The notes under the pieces are model-generated. The model was not told the origin of the DNA and did no database searches. It saw only the letters and a program-made list of their open reading frames with translations. 64,000 nt of DNA from the NCBI RefSeq assembly GCF_002242805.1, contig NZ_MCGQ01000016.1, forward strand, positions 310,481-374,480, read 5' to 3'. This DNA is from Streptomyces diastatochromogenes. Its GTDB lineage: Bacteria > Actinomycetota > Actinomycetes > Streptomycetales > Streptomycetaceae. The position numbers and the translations under genes are program-made. Positions 33,389 through 42,236 of this stretch are shown here, in pieces; within the stretch, counting starts at the first letter, position 1, and every line of letters starts with the position of its first letter.

Positions 33389-34102
33389 ATGACCTCTACC
33401 GACAGCGCACAGACTCCCGCGAAGGCCCCCGCCAAGGACCCCTGGGACCTGCCCGACGTCTCCGGGCTGGTCGTCGGCGTGCTCGGCGGCACCGGCCCGC
33501 AGGGCAAGGGCCTCGCCTACCGGCTCGCCCGGGCCGGCCAGAAGGTGATCATCGGCTCGCGGGCCGCCGAGCGCGCCCAGGCCGCCGCCGACGAGCTGGG
33601 GTACGGCGTCGAGGGCGCCGACAACGCCGAGACCGCGCGCCGCAGCGACATCGTGATCGTCGCCGTACCGTGGGACGGCCACGGCAAGACGCTGGAGTCC
33701 CTGCGCGAGGAGCTGGCCGGCAAGCTCGTCGTCGACTGCGTGAACCCGCTGGGCTTCGACAAGCAGGGCGCCTACGCGCTGAAGCCGGAGGAGGGCAGCG
33801 CCGCCGAGCAGGCCGCCGCCCTGCTGCCGGACTCCCGGGTCGCCGCCGCCTTCCACCATCTGTCGGCCGTGCTCCTCCAGGACCCGGAGATCGAGGAGAT
33901 CGACACCGATGTGATGGTGCTGGGCGAGGCCCGCGCCGACGTGGAGATCGTCCAGGCGCTGGCCGGGCGCATCCCCGGTATGCGCGGCATCTTCGCGGGC
34001 CGGCTGCGCAACGCCCACCAGGTCGAGTCGCTGGTCGCGAACCTGATCTCCGTCAACCGCCGGTACAAGGCACACGCCGGGCTCCGCGTCACGGACGTCT
34101 GA
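33389..34102 (+). CDS. npdG: NADPH-dependent F420 reductase (F420:NADP oxidoreductase)
   Basis: 237 aa. VVGVLGGTGPQGKGLAYRLARAG (about 28-50) carries the NADP-binding loop with the second-motif GSRAAERA, and DIVIVAVPWDGH, CVNPLGF and AAFHHLSAVLL follow as in Fno. The enzyme moves hydride between NADPH and coenzyme F420, supplying F420H2 used by actinobacterial reductases. A 20-residue Ala/Lys/Pro leader precedes the fold. Next to the sialidase by 37 bp, but likely independent. Confidence 0.94.
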   Translation: MTSTDSAQTPAKAPAKDPWDLPDVSGLVVGVLGGTGPQGKGLAYRLARAGQKVIIGSRAAERAQAAADELGYGVEGADNAETARRSDIVIVAVPWDGHGKTLESLREELAGKLVVDCVNPLGFDKQGAYALKPEEGSAAEQAAALLPDSRVAAAFHHLSAVLLQDPEIEEIDTDVMVLGEARADVEIVQALAGRIPGMRGIFAGRLRNAHQVESLVANLISVNRRYKAHAGLRVTDV

Positions 34103-34157
34103 GGGCATGGGGGACACTGGTCGTCGTAGCAGTGTCCCCCGCAAGGAGCCGACCCCC

Positions 34158-34349
34158 ATGCCCCGCATCGCCCTCTACACCTTGATCGTCTGCCTTCTCG
34201 CCGTGGCCGCCGCGGTCGTCTCGTTCGTCCAGGGCAGCTGGCTGGGGATCGTCTGGGTGCTGCTGGCGGGCCTGTCGTCCAACATGACCTGGTACTACGT
34301 CAAGCGCGGCCGGGCCACCGCGGCGCAGGGCAAGTCCGTCACGGGTTGA
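34158..34349 (+). CDS. Small two-helix membrane protein
   Basis: 63 aa from the ATG at 34158 (AAGGAG 9 nt upstream). Two hydrophobic segments (ALYTLIVCLLAVAAAVVSFV and WLGIVWVLLAGLSS) are joined by a short turn and followed by a basic tail. No recognised family. Its 3' end overlaps the convergent site-2 protease gene by 11 bp. Confidence 0.7.
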   Translation: MPRIALYTLIVCLLAVAAAVVSFVQGSWLGIVWVLLAGLSSNMTWYYVKRGRATAAQGKSVTG

Positions 34350-35136
34350 CGCAGACGTCCGGGGTGTCGCGCCAGAAGCGGTAGAGCTCGTGGCCGCAGG
34401 CCTGGGAGAAGTCGTCGACACTCAGCCCGCGCAGGATCGCGTCGATCGCGTCGAAGAACGCGATGTTGACCGAGGGCACCCACAGCAGCGCGAACACGAA
34501 CAGCAGCCCGAACGGAGCGAACGGCTCCACCTGCCGCTTCACGCTGTACGACAGCCACGGCTCGATCACGCCGTAGCCGTCCAGGCCCGGCACCGGCAGG
34601 AAGTTCAGGATCGCCGCCGTCACCTGGAGCAGGGCGAGGAACGCCAGCGCGTACCGGAAGACGAGGGGCACGCCGTCCAGGGCGTGCAGCCAGAAGGGCG
34701 CCGTGCACACCGCCGCGAACAGCACGTTCGTCAGCGGGCCCGCCGCCGAGATCAGGCTGTGCCGCCAGCGGCCTCTGATGCGGCCCCGCTCGATGAAGAC
34801 CGCGCCGCCCGGCAGACCGATGCCGCCCATGATCACGAACAGCACCGGGAGCACGATGCTGAGCAGCGCGTGCGTGTACTTCAGCGGGTTCAGCGTGAGG
34901 TAGCCCTTCGCGCCGACCGTGATGTCCCCGCTGTGCAGGGCGGTGCGCGCGTGCGCGTACTCGTGCAGGCACAGGGAGACGATCCAGGCCGCCGTCACGA
35001 ACAGGAACACCGCGATGCCCGGCTGCTCGGCGAACCCCGACCAGGTGGCCCAGCCGGTCACCGCCGTGACGGCCAGGATCCCGAGGAAGACGGGACTGAT
35101 CCGGCGTTCGCCGCTGCGGGTGGTGGCGGTCGTCAT
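34339..35136 (-). CDS. Site-2 protease family (M50) zinc metalloprotease
   Basis: 265 aa. LCLHEYAHART (HExxH at about 58-62) and NFLPVPGLDGYG (the NPxPxxDG motif, about 172-183) bind zinc within the membrane; about six helices. S2P-like enzymes cut membrane-bound anti-sigma factors or clear membrane peptides; the target is unknown. No PDZ domain, as in the compact Rv2869c-unlike subgroup. Divergent from the DUF6578 gene. Confidence 0.92.
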   Translation of the reverse strand: MTTATTRSGERRISPVFLGILAVTAVTGWATWSGFAEQPGIAVFLFVTAAWIVSLCLHEYAHARTALHSGDITVGAKGYLTLNPLKYTHALLSIVLPVLFVIMGGIGLPGGAVFIERGRIRGRWRHSLISAAGPLTNVLFAAVCTAPFWLHALDGVPLVFRYALAFLALLQVTAAILNFLPVPGLDGYGVIEPWLSYSVKRQVEPFAPFGLLFVFALLWVPSVNIAFFDAIDAILRGLSVDDFSQACGHELYRFWRDTPDVCVNP

Positions 35137-35241
35137 GAGCGGCTCCTGTGGGCAAGTACGGTCGGGAGGCCGACCGTACCGGCCGGGGACTCACCGGGAA
35201 AACGTCTCGCGATGGCCGTCCGGTTCCTGGAAGGTGGGGGA

Positions 35242-35748
35242 ATGGCACTGATGAGGGTGTTCTACGAGGACTGGCAGATGGAGTGCTGCGGCAAGCCGTT
35301 CAGCGTGGGCCAGGAGGTCGGCTGGCGGCTGGTCGCCGTCGACGGGAAGGAGACCGGGAACGGCCACTGGCAGGGCGCCGAGGCCTGGGTGGAGAACCAC
35401 GGAGGCCCGAAGCACAAGACCGTCGGCCAGGTCCGCGCCATCGACGTCGTGCACCAGGAGTACGCGGCCCACCACGACCCGCGCGCCGACGAACCCGCCG
35501 TACTCGCCGACCTGAAGCCCGGCACGGTGGTCATCCGGGGGACCGGGCGCGCTCTGGAGCCGGTGCCCGGCGCACGGACCCTGGAGCCCGTCGACAGCTG
35601 TCCGAAGTGGTTCGGCGACTTCGAGGAGGAGGAACAGCCACCGCGCAAGGTGCCGTACCGCGTCCGCCGCGCCGTCGGCGCCCTCGTCACCCTGGAGGTC
35701 CCGGACGACCCGGGAGGTCCCGGGCGGCGCGCCGCCCGAACCCGGTGA
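35242..35748 (+). CDS. DUF6578-like protein
   Basis: 168 aa from ATG 35242; ATG 35251 (GGTGGGGG ten nt upstream) is equally possible. The N-terminal MRVFYEDWQMECCGKPFSVG (from 35251) with EVGWRLV is the pattern I associate with DUF6578, a family of Streptomyces proteins of unknown function; a Cys pair (CC at about 14-15) and DSCPKWFGDF follow. No membrane segment. Just upstream of the SARP gene (24 bp) in the same direction, so co-transcription is likely. Confidence 0.75.
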   Translation: MALMRVFYEDWQMECCGKPFSVGQEVGWRLVAVDGKETGNGHWQGAEAWVENHGGPKHKTVGQVRAIDVVHQEYAAHHDPRADEPAVLADLKPGTVVIRGTGRALEPVPGARTLEPVDSCPKWFGDFEEEEQPPRKVPYRVRRAVGALVTLEVPDDPGGPGRRAARTR

Positions 35749-35772
35749 CCCGTCCCGCCCCCTCCGGAGACA

Positions 35773-38700
35773 ATGAACCCCGTGCGCTACCGCCTCCTCG
35801 GCCCCACCCAGGCACTCCGCCCCGACGGCACGCCCGTCCCGGTCGGCGGGGCGCGGCTGCGTGCCCTGCTGAGCGTGCTCGCGCTGCGGGCCGGCCGGAC
35901 CGTGCCGACCGATCTGCTGGTGGACGAGGTGTGGGGTGCTGACCCGCCCGCCGACGCCACGGGCGCGCTGCAGGCGCTGGTCGGCCGGCTGCGCAGGGCG
36001 CTCGGCGCCGACGCGGTCGCCTCCGCCGAGGGCGGCTACCGGCTCGCCGCCGCCCCCGACGACATCGACCTCACCCGGTTCGACCGGCTGACCGGCGAGG
36101 GCCTCGGCGCCCTGGCCGACGGCGACCCGGCCAAGGCCGCCGCCGTCCTGGACGACGCGCTCGCCCTGTGGCACGGCCCCGCCCTCGCCGACCTGCCCGA
36201 CCACACCGCCGACGCGGCCCGCTGGGAGACCCGCCGCCTGGACGCCCTGCGCGCCCGGCACACCGCCGCCCTCGCCCTCGGCCACGCCGAGCAGTCCCTG
36301 CCCGAGCTGGCCGCGCTGTGCGACGCCCATCCCCTGGACGAGCCGCTCCAGGCGCTGCGGCTGCGCGCGCTGCGCGACGCGGGCCGCCCGGCCCAGGCAC
36401 TGGCCGCCTACGAGGACGTACGACAGCTCCTCGCGGACCGGCTCGGCTCCGACCCCGGCACCGAACTGCGCGCCCTGCACGTCGAGTTGCTCACCGAGAC
36501 GGAGCGGGAACCGCAGCCCGCGCCGCCCGCCGCCCTGGGCAACCTGCCCGCCCGGCTCACCTCCTTCGTGGGCCGGGAGGCCGACATCGCGGCCATCGGC
36601 GCCGACCTCGCGGCGGCCCGTCTCGTCACCCTGCTCGGGCCCGGCGGAGCGGGCAAGACCCGGCTGTCCCAGGAGGCCGCCGAGGCCGTACGGCACACCG
36701 CCCGGGACGGGGTGTGGCTGGCCGAACTGGCGCCCGTGGACGACCCGGACGCCGTACCGCAGGCCGTGCTGACCGCGATCGGCGCCCGCGAGACCGTGCT
36801 GCACGGCGCCGGCGTCGAGGCCATGCGCGCGATGACCGACGTGGACGACCCGGCCGACCGGCTCGTGGAGTACTGCGCCCGCCGCCGGATGGTGCTGATC
36901 CTCGACAACTGCGAGCACGTCGTCGAGGCGGCCGCGCGGCTGGCCGAGCGGCTGCTGGCCCGCTGCCCGCAGCTGACCGTGCTCGCCACCAGCCGTGAAC
37001 CGCTCGGTGTGCCGGGGGAGTTGGTACGGCCCGTGGAGCCGCTGCCCGAACCGGTCGCGCTGCGGCTGCTCGCCGACCGGGGTGCGGCGGCCCGGCCCGG
37101 ATTCCGGCTGGAGGACGACCCCGAGGCCTGTGCCGAGATCTGCCGGCGGCTCGACGGGCTGCCCCTCGCGATCGAGCTGGCGGCCGCCCGCCTGCGCATG
37201 CTGACCCCGCGCCAGATAGCCGGCCGGCTGGACGACCGCTTCCGGCTGCTCACCAGCGGCAGCCGCACCGTGCTGCCCCGCCAGCAGACCCTGCGCGCCG
37301 TCGTGGACTGGTCCTGGGACCTGCTCGACGCGGACGAACGGGACGTCCTGTCCCGCCTGTCGCTCTTCGCGGGCGGCTGCGACCTGGCCGCCGCCGAGGG
37401 TGTGTGCGGCCCGGCCGCCCTGGACGCGCTCGGCTCCCTGGTCGACAAGTCCCTGGTGGTGGCCTCCCCGGCGGCGGACGGCGGGATGCGCTACCGGCTG
37501 CTGGAGACCGTCGCCGAGTACGCGGCCGAACGGCTGGACGAGACCGGGCGCCGGGCCGAGGCCGAGCGCGCCCATCTGACGTACTACCGCGAACTCGCCC
37601 GCACCACCGACCCGTTGCTGCGCGGCGGCGAACAGCGCGCCGCCATCGACCGGTTCCAGCTGGAGTACGAGAACCTGCGCACCGCCCTGCGGCACGCCGT
37701 CGCCCTCGGTGACGAGCAGGAGGGGCTCAGCCTGGTGCTGTCCCTGGTCTGGTACTGGCAGATGCGCGACCTGCGCATCGAGTGCCGTACCTGGTCGGAG
37801 GAGGCCATGGCCCTCGGCCCCGACCCGTTCGCCGAGCCGGCCCGCCCCGCCCGCCCGGTCTGGCAGCGCTGCACCGACATCCCGCCCCCGTTCACCGGCG
37901 AACTCCTCGCCGAGGCCCGGCGCGGCGTCCACCTCGCCCATCTCGCCTGCATGGACACCGAGATGGAGGCCTGGCAGACCCCCGAGGCCCAGACCAAGCT
38001 GCGGGCGATGGCCCGGGTCTACGAGCCCGGCCTGCCGCAGACCTGCCGCGCCCCGGGCGCCATATGGTTCTACGCCGTCATCCTCACCGACGGCGCGGAC
38101 CGGATACGCACGATCTCCGACGCCACCATCCGGACCTGCCGGGACAACCCCGGCTTCGAGTGGGAGCTGGCCGGCGCCCTGCAGATGCGCGCCAACCTGC
38201 TCGCCAACCGCACCGCCTGGGCGGGCGACGCCACCCGCGACGCCGACGAGGCCCTGGAGATCTACCGCCGCCTCGGCGACCAGTGGGGCATCGCCGAGGC
38301 GCTGTCCGCACGCGGCGAGGCCAACGAACGCAAGGGCTCCTACCGCACGGCAGCCGCCGACTACGAGGCGGCCATCGTCCACGCCGAACGCCTCGGCGCC
38401 CGCGCCCAGATGGCCGTACTCAGCGCCCGGCTCGGCAGCGTCCTCATGGAGGCGGGCGACGCCGAACGCGGCGAGCGCATGCTGCGGGACGTCATCGCCA
38501 ACCAGGAGGGCGCCGTCAACGAGGCGATGCCGGCCGCCCGGCTCTTCCTCGCCGCCTGGCTCGGCCTGACCGGGCGCACTGCCGAGGCACGTGAGCAACT
38601 CCGGCTGCTGCGCGAGGAGTTCACGATCGCGCACTTCGTCGTCTTCGACGTCATGATCCTCAGCCAGGAGGCCTGGCTGGACGCCCTTGACCACCGGCCC

Positions 38701-39033
38701 GAGGAGTCCCTGACCCGCGTCCGCACGGCACTGCGGCGCGCCGACGACCCGCTGTCCCAGGTGATCACCCCGCATCTGGGCTCCATCTGCCTCACCATCG
38801 CGGCGATGGCCCTGGCGGGCCTCGACGGCGGCACCCGCGCCGCGGACGCCGCCCGCTGCCTGGCCACCGCGGACGCCCTGCTGCCGGCCGAGCACGTCTC
38901 CTCCGGTATGGAGCGCCGGGTGTACGAGCTGACCGAGTCCCGGATCCGCGAGACGCTCGACGGCCCCGCGTACGCGGCCGCGTACGCCGAGGGCGGTGGC
39001 CTCTCCCTCGCGGAGGCCACCGCCCTGCTGTGA
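35773..39033 (+). CDS. AfsR/SARP-type transcriptional regulator (OmpR-like HTH, BTAD, NB-ARC, TPR)
   Basis: 1086 aa. Residues 1-95: OmpR-like winged helix (RYRLLGPTQAL start, RALLSVLALRAGRTVPTDLLVDEVWG split across its helices). 95-250: bacterial transcriptional activation domain (DDIDLTRFDRL, LADLPDHTADAARWE, LHVELLTETER end). 265-600: NB-ARC ATPase with Walker A LLGPGGAGKTRL, RxLxILDNCEHV Walker B and LGVPGEL/GLPLAIELAAARL. 640-1080: TPR-like helices. Proteins of this plan activate secondary-metabolite and stress genes, ATP acting on the NB-ARC switch. Full length, not truncated. The exporter operon convergent with it carries SARP-like phased repeats. Confidence 0.94.
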   Translation: MNPVRYRLLGPTQALRPDGTPVPVGGARLRALLSVLALRAGRTVPTDLLVDEVWGADPPADATGALQALVGRLRRALGADAVASAEGGYRLAAAPDDIDLTRFDRLTGEGLGALADGDPAKAAAVLDDALALWHGPALADLPDHTADAARWETRRLDALRARHTAALALGHAEQSLPELAALCDAHPLDEPLQALRLRALRDAGRPAQALAAYEDVRQLLADRLGSDPGTELRALHVELLTETEREPQPAPPAALGNLPARLTSFVGREADIAAIGADLAAARLVTLLGPGGAGKTRLSQEAAEAVRHTARDGVWLAELAPVDDPDAVPQAVLTAIGARETVLHGAGVEAMRAMTDVDDPADRLVEYCARRRMVLILDNCEHVVEAAARLAERLLARCPQLTVLATSREPLGVPGELVRPVEPLPEPVALRLLADRGAAARPGFRLEDDPEACAEICRRLDGLPLAIELAAARLRMLTPRQIAGRLDDRFRLLTSGSRTVLPRQQTLRAVVDWSWDLLDADERDVLSRLSLFAGGCDLAAAEGVCGPAALDALGSLVDKSLVVASPAADGGMRYRLLETVAEYAAERLDETGRRAEAERAHLTYYRELARTTDPLLRGGEQRAAIDRFQLEYENLRTALRHAVALGDEQEGLSLVLSLVWYWQMRDLRIECRTWSEEAMALGPDPFAEPARPARPVWQRCTDIPPPFTGELLAEARRGVHLAHLACMDTEMEAWQTPEAQTKLRAMARVYEPGLPQTCRAPGAIWFYAVILTDGADRIRTISDATIRTCRDNPGFEWELAGALQMRANLLANRTAWAGDATRDADEALEIYRRLGDQWGIAEALSARGEANERKGSYRTAAADYEAAIVHAERLGARAQMAVLSARLGSVLMEAGDAERGERMLRDVIANQEGAVNEAMPAARLFLAAWLGLTGRTAEAREQLRLLREEFTIAHFVVFDVMILSQEAWLDALDHRPEESLTRVRTALRRADDPLSQVITPHLGSICLTIAAMALAGLDGGTRAADAARCLATADALLPAEHVSSGMERRVYELTESRIRETLDGPAYAAAYAEGGGLSLAEATALL

Positions 39034-39044
39034 CACGGTGTTCG

Positions 39045-39104
39045 TCTGCTCTGCGTACGTCTGCTCTGCGTACGTCAGCTCTTCTTACGTCAGCTCTTCG
39101 TGCG
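39045..39104. repeat. 15-bp tandem repeat, four units, across a gene's stop
   Basis: TCTGCTCTGCGTACG at 39045 and 39060 (identical), TCAGCTCTTCTTACG at 39075, TCAGCTCTTCGTGCG at 39090. The last unit holds the stop and last codons (Arg-Thr-Lys-Ser-stop) of the permease read on the minus strand, so this coding end was duplicated outward into the 56-bp gap to the SARP gene. Confidence 0.9.
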
Positions 39105-39914
39105 GAACTTGTAGATCGCGACCGGAGCCATCACCGCGGTGAGGCCGGCCGACCAGATCAGGGTCACCCACAGGCCGTGTGTGACCGGTCCGCCGACCAT
39201 CAGGCCGCGCGCGGTGTCCGCCAGGGCGGACAACGGGTTGTAGTCGGTGAAGTTCCGCAGCCAGCCCGGCATCGAGGCGGTCGGCGCGAAGATCGACGAG
39301 CCGAACTGCAGCGGCATCAGCACCAGGAAGCCCATGGCCTGCACGGACTGCGCGCTCTTCATCACCACGCCGAGGGTGAGGAACACCCACATCAGGGCCG
39401 AGCCGAACAGCGCGGACAGGCCCACGGAGGCGAGCAGCCCCGCCCAGTTGGTGATGTCGAAGCCCACGAGCAGGGCGACGATCATCAGCACGACGGTCGC
39501 GAACAGCATCCGCATCAGCTCCACCGCGATCTTGGCGAACAGCACGGAGCCGCGCCCGATCGGCAGGGACCGGAAGCGGTCCATGACACCGGAGTTGAAG
39601 TCCTGGTTGAAGCCGGTTCCCACGCCCTGGGCCATGTTCATGCCCATCATGGCCATCAGGCCGGGCACGACGTACTGCACGTACTGGTCCTGACCGCCGC
39701 CCAGGGACTGCCCGATGGAGCCGCCGAAGACGTACACGAACAGCAGGGTGAAGATGACCGGGAACAGGATGGCGTCGAACATCGACTCCGGGTCCTGCCG
39801 GATCCACAGCAGGTTGCGGCGGATGAGGGCGCCGGTGTGGCGCAGGTGGGCGCGCAGCGGGATGGGCGTGTCGCCCTTCGTGGCGGCGGCCGGGGTGAGG
39901 GTGGCGGCACTCAT
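39090..39914 (-). CDS. ABC-2 type permease, DrrB-like
   Basis: 274 aa. IPLRAHLRHTGALIRRNLLW (about 17-36) leads into six helices; GSIGQSLGG and MGMNMAQGVGTGFNQDFNSGVMDRFRSLPIGRGSVLFA is the ABC-2 loop after helix 2 (split here for reference). C-terminal ALADTARGLMVGGPVT is typical. With the DrrA-like ATPase it would export a drug or lipid. ATG at 39914 overlaps the ATPase stop as ATGA. GC-rich tail at the 15-bp repeats. Confidence 0.92.
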   Translation of the reverse strand: MSAATLTPAAATKGDTPIPLRAHLRHTGALIRRNLLWIRQDPESMFDAILFPVIFTLLFVYVFGGSIGQSLGGGQDQYVQYVVPGLMAMMGMNMAQGVGTGFNQDFNSGVMDRFRSLPIGRGSVLFAKIAVELMRMLFATVVLMIVALLVGFDITNWAGLLASVGLSALFGSALMWVFLTLGVVMKSAQSVQAMGFLVLMPLQFGSSIFAPTASMPGWLRNFTDYNPLSALADTARGLMVGGPVTHGLWVTLIWSAGLTAVMAPVAIYKFRTKS

Positions 39915-40936
39915 ACCGCGACCTCCTCGCGGGTCTCGGCGGGCGTGATGTCCTGCGGGGCACCGGCACGGTGGCCGGTGAGCGACAGGAACACCTCGTC
40001 CAGGCTGGGCAGTTCGGTGGTGATGGAGGAGATCGTGATGCCGCGCGCGGTGACCGCGCCGACCACGGCGGTCAGCTGCTCGTCGCTGAGGATCGGCACC
40101 AGCAGCGTCCCGGTCTCCGGGTCCACGGTGGTGGCGGCGAGCCCGGTGATGCCCAGCTCGTCCAGCATGGCGGCGAGCGGCCGCAGCTGCAGCGGGTCCA
40201 CCGGCCGCACCCTCAGCGTGCGCCCGCCGACCCTGGCCTTCAGCTCCTCGATGCCGCCGTTCGCGATGACCTTCCCGCGGTCCACGACGGTCAGCTCGGA
40301 GGCGAGCTGCTCGGCCTCCTCCATGTACTGGGTGGTGAGCAGCACGGTGACCCCCTCCCCGACCATGGCCTTGACCTCGTCCCACACCTCGTTACGGGTA
40401 CGCGGGTCGAGCCCGGTGGTCGGCTCGTCCAGGTACAGGACGGCGGGCCGCCCGATCATCGAGGCGGCCAGATCCAGCCGCCGCCGCATACCGCCGGAGT
40501 ACGTGCTCGCCGGGCGCTTCGCGGCCTCCGTCAGCGAGAACCGCTCCAGCAGCTCGTCGGCGCGGGTACGGGAGTCCTTGCGGGAGAGGTCGAGCAGCCG
40601 CCCGATCATGTACAGGTTCTCCCAGCCGGGCAGCTTCTCGTCCACCGAGGCGTACTGCCCGGTCAGCCCGATCACCCGGCGCAGCTGCCGGGGCTGCCGC
40701 ACGACGTCGTACCCGGCCACGGTGGCCTGCCCGGCGTCCGGTGTGATCAGCGTGGACAGGATCCGTACGAGGGTGGTCTTCCCGGCGCCGTTCGGCCCGA
40801 GCACCCCCATCACGGTGCCCTCCCGCACGTCCAGGTCGACCCCGTCCAGTGCCTTGGTCTCGCCGTAGTGCTTGACCAGTCCCCGTACGGTCACGGCGGC
40901 GCGCCCGCCGGCGGGGTTGTCATCGATTCGCGTCAT
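39911..40936 (-). CDS. ABC transporter ATPase, DrrA-like (daunorubicin-resistance family)
   Basis: 341 aa from ATG at 40936. Walker A GPNGAGKTTLVR, signature STYSGGMRRRLDLAASM, Walker B VLYLDEPTTGLDPRTR and a LTTQYMEEAEQL H-loop variant (Gln for His) are present, and the DrrA-type C-terminal RVRPVDPLQLRPL/GALTGLAA domain follows. It pairs with the permease 4 bp on. Lies downstream of the phased repeats at 40960-41007 with only 24 bp between, so the transcript may be leaderless or the true start later (GTG at 40894). Confidence 0.92.
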   Translation of the reverse strand: MTRIDDNPAGGRAAVTVRGLVKHYGETKALDGVDLDVREGTVMGVLGPNGAGKTTLVRILSTLITPDAGQATVAGYDVVRQPRQLRRVIGLTGQYASVDEKLPGWENLYMIGRLLDLSRKDSRTRADELLERFSLTEAAKRPASTYSGGMRRRLDLAASMIGRPAVLYLDEPTTGLDPRTRNEVWDEVKAMVGEGVTVLLTTQYMEEAEQLASELTVVDRGKVIANGGIEELKARVGGRTLRVRPVDPLQLRPLAAMLDELGITGLAATTVDPETGTLLVPILSDEQLTAVVGAVTARGITISSITTELPSLDEVFLSLTGHRAGAPQDITPAETREEVAV

Positions 40937-40959
40937 GCCCATGAAGGTGCCAGGCCCCA

Positions 40960-41007
40960 CCGACAAACCACCGACAGGGCGCCGACAGCCACCGACAACC
41001 TGCCGAC
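40960..41007 (-). promoter_or_regulatory. Five helically phased GTCGG direct repeats
   Basis: On the minus strand GTCGG occurs at 41003-41007, 40992-40996, 40982-40986, 40971-40975 and 40960-40964, so spacings are 11, 10, 11 and 11 bp, about one helical turn; the base after or before is often T (TGTCGGTGG). SARP and OmpR-like activators bind such phased direct repeats. The large SARP gene is the neighbour. No convincing -10 was found downstream. Confidence 0.6.
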
Positions 41008-41090
41008 GACCACCGCAACCATCAATTGAGGAACCACGACGGCGACCAACCACCTCCGCGAGAGCGGCGCCGGTTCAGGCGCACAAAGGG

Positions 41091-41126
41091 GACAGCCCGC
41101 TGACGGGGGATGATCAGCGGGCTGTC
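41091..41126 (-). terminator. Strong hairpin terminator of panB
   Basis: GACAGCCCGCTGA (41091-41103) pairs perfectly with TCAGCGGGCTGTC (41114-41126) around a 10-nt loop: a 13-bp stem, 20 bp beyond the panB stop. It separates panB from the exporter operon. Confidence 0.85.
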
Positions 41127-41145
41127 CAGGGTGTTGCCGCAATGG

Positions 41146-42012
41146 CTAGTGGACGGAGTGCTCCTCCAGCGGGAACGTTCCGCCGACGACGTCCTCCGCG
41201 AACTCCTTCACCGCGTTGCCCATGACCTCACGCAGGTTGGCGTACTTCTTCACGAACTTCGGGACCCGACCGGACGTCAGCCCGAGCATGTCGGTCCACA
41301 CCAGGACCTGCGCGTCCGTCTCCGGGCCGGCGCCGATGCCCACGGTCGGGATGTGCAGCACCCGCGTCACCTCGGCCGCCAGCTCCGCCGGGACCAGCTC
41401 CAGCACCACCGCGAACGCGCCCGCGTCCTGCACGGCCTTCGCGTCGCGCAGCAGCTGCTGGGCCGCCTCCTCGCCGCGGCCCTGGACGCGGTAGCCCATG
41501 GCGTTCACGGACTGCGGGGTCAGGCCGATGTGGGCCATGACCGGGATGCCGGACTCGACGAGGAGCCGGATCTGCTCGTGCGAGCGCTCGCCGCCCTCCA
41601 GCTTGACCGCTCCGACGCCGGCCTCCTTCACCAGCCGGGTCGCCGAGCGCAGCGCCTGCACCGGGCCCTCCTGGTACGAGCCGAAGGGCAGGTCGCCGAC
41701 GATCAGGGAGCGCTGGGTGCCGCGTACGACGGCCGCCGACAGCATGCTGATCTCGTCGAGGGTGACGGGCACGGTGCTCTCGTACCCGAGGTGACAGTTG
41801 CCCGCGGAGTCGCCGACCAGGATCACCGGGATCCCGGCCTCGTCGAAGACGGACGCGGTCATCGCGTCGTAGGCGGTGAGCATGGGCCACTTCTCGCCGC
41901 GTTCCTTGGCGAGGGCGATGTCGCGGACGGTGATGCGGCGGGTGCCCTTCCCCCCGTACAGCGCTTTGCTGCCGTCGGAAGGCTTGTTCTGGGCAGCCGA
42001 AAGCTGCGTCAT
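41146..42012 (-). CDS. panB: 3-methyl-2-oxobutanoate hydroxymethyltransferase (ketopantoate hydroxymethyltransferase)
   Basis: 288 aa from ATG 42012 (AAGGAG 8 nt upstream). TAYDAMTASVFDEAGIPVILVGDSAG (active-site start, Asp for Mg2+), GDLPFGSY, VKLEGG and AHIGLTPQS, IGAGPETDAQVLVW are the PanB blocks. The enzyme transfers a hydroxymethyl group from methylenetetrahydrofolate to make ketopantoate for pantothenate and coenzyme A. Monocistronic with its own terminator. Confidence 0.97.
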   Translation of the reverse strand: MTQLSAAQNKPSDGSKALYGGKGTRRITVRDIALAKERGEKWPMLTAYDAMTASVFDEAGIPVILVGDSAGNCHLGYESTVPVTLDEISMLSAAVVRGTQRSLIVGDLPFGSYQEGPVQALRSATRLVKEAGVGAVKLEGGERSHEQIRLLVESGIPVMAHIGLTPQSVNAMGYRVQGRGEEAAQQLLRDAKAVQDAGAFAVVLELVPAELAAEVTRVLHIPTVGIGAGPETDAQVLVWTDMLGLTSGRVPKFVKKYANLREVMGNAVKEFAEDVVGGTFPLEEHSVH

Positions 42013-42189
42013 GGCAACGGCTCCTTCAGTCATCTCGAGGCGCCCTTAACGGCGTCCCCGGATCGCCTCCATGGTGGCACCTCGTGCCAGCGAGGGCCAG
42101 GGGACCCCCCTGTGATCCCTTCGGCTCTCCTCGGTTCCCTCGGGGGCGTCGCGGATGCGCCCCCGCTGTGTAAGGTCTCGGTAAAGAAA

Positions 42190-42213
42190 TAAGATACGAG
42201 ACGGTTCCGTATC
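42190..42213 (+). promoter_or_regulatory. -10 box and TetR-type operator of the DHA2 exporter
   Basis: TAAGAT (42190-42195) fits a -10. It overlaps GATACG (42193-42198) and CGTATC (42208-42213), inverted 6-bp arms 9 bp apart, with an ACGG-TT-CCGT palindrome in the middle (42201-42210). A repressor here would block transcription; the TetR gene directly after the exporter is the expected partner. A TGTGTA 17 bp before is a poor -35. Confidence 0.65.
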
Positions 42214-42236
42214 GAAATGGATCTAGGCTCGAACGC

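Noticed and set aside
35191..39036. 1281-codon open frame antisense to the SARP gene
   Set aside because: It mirrors the real gene's codon bias; the product is low-complexity Gly/Arg/Val/Gln, without domains, and the plus-strand protein is clearly a SARP regulator.
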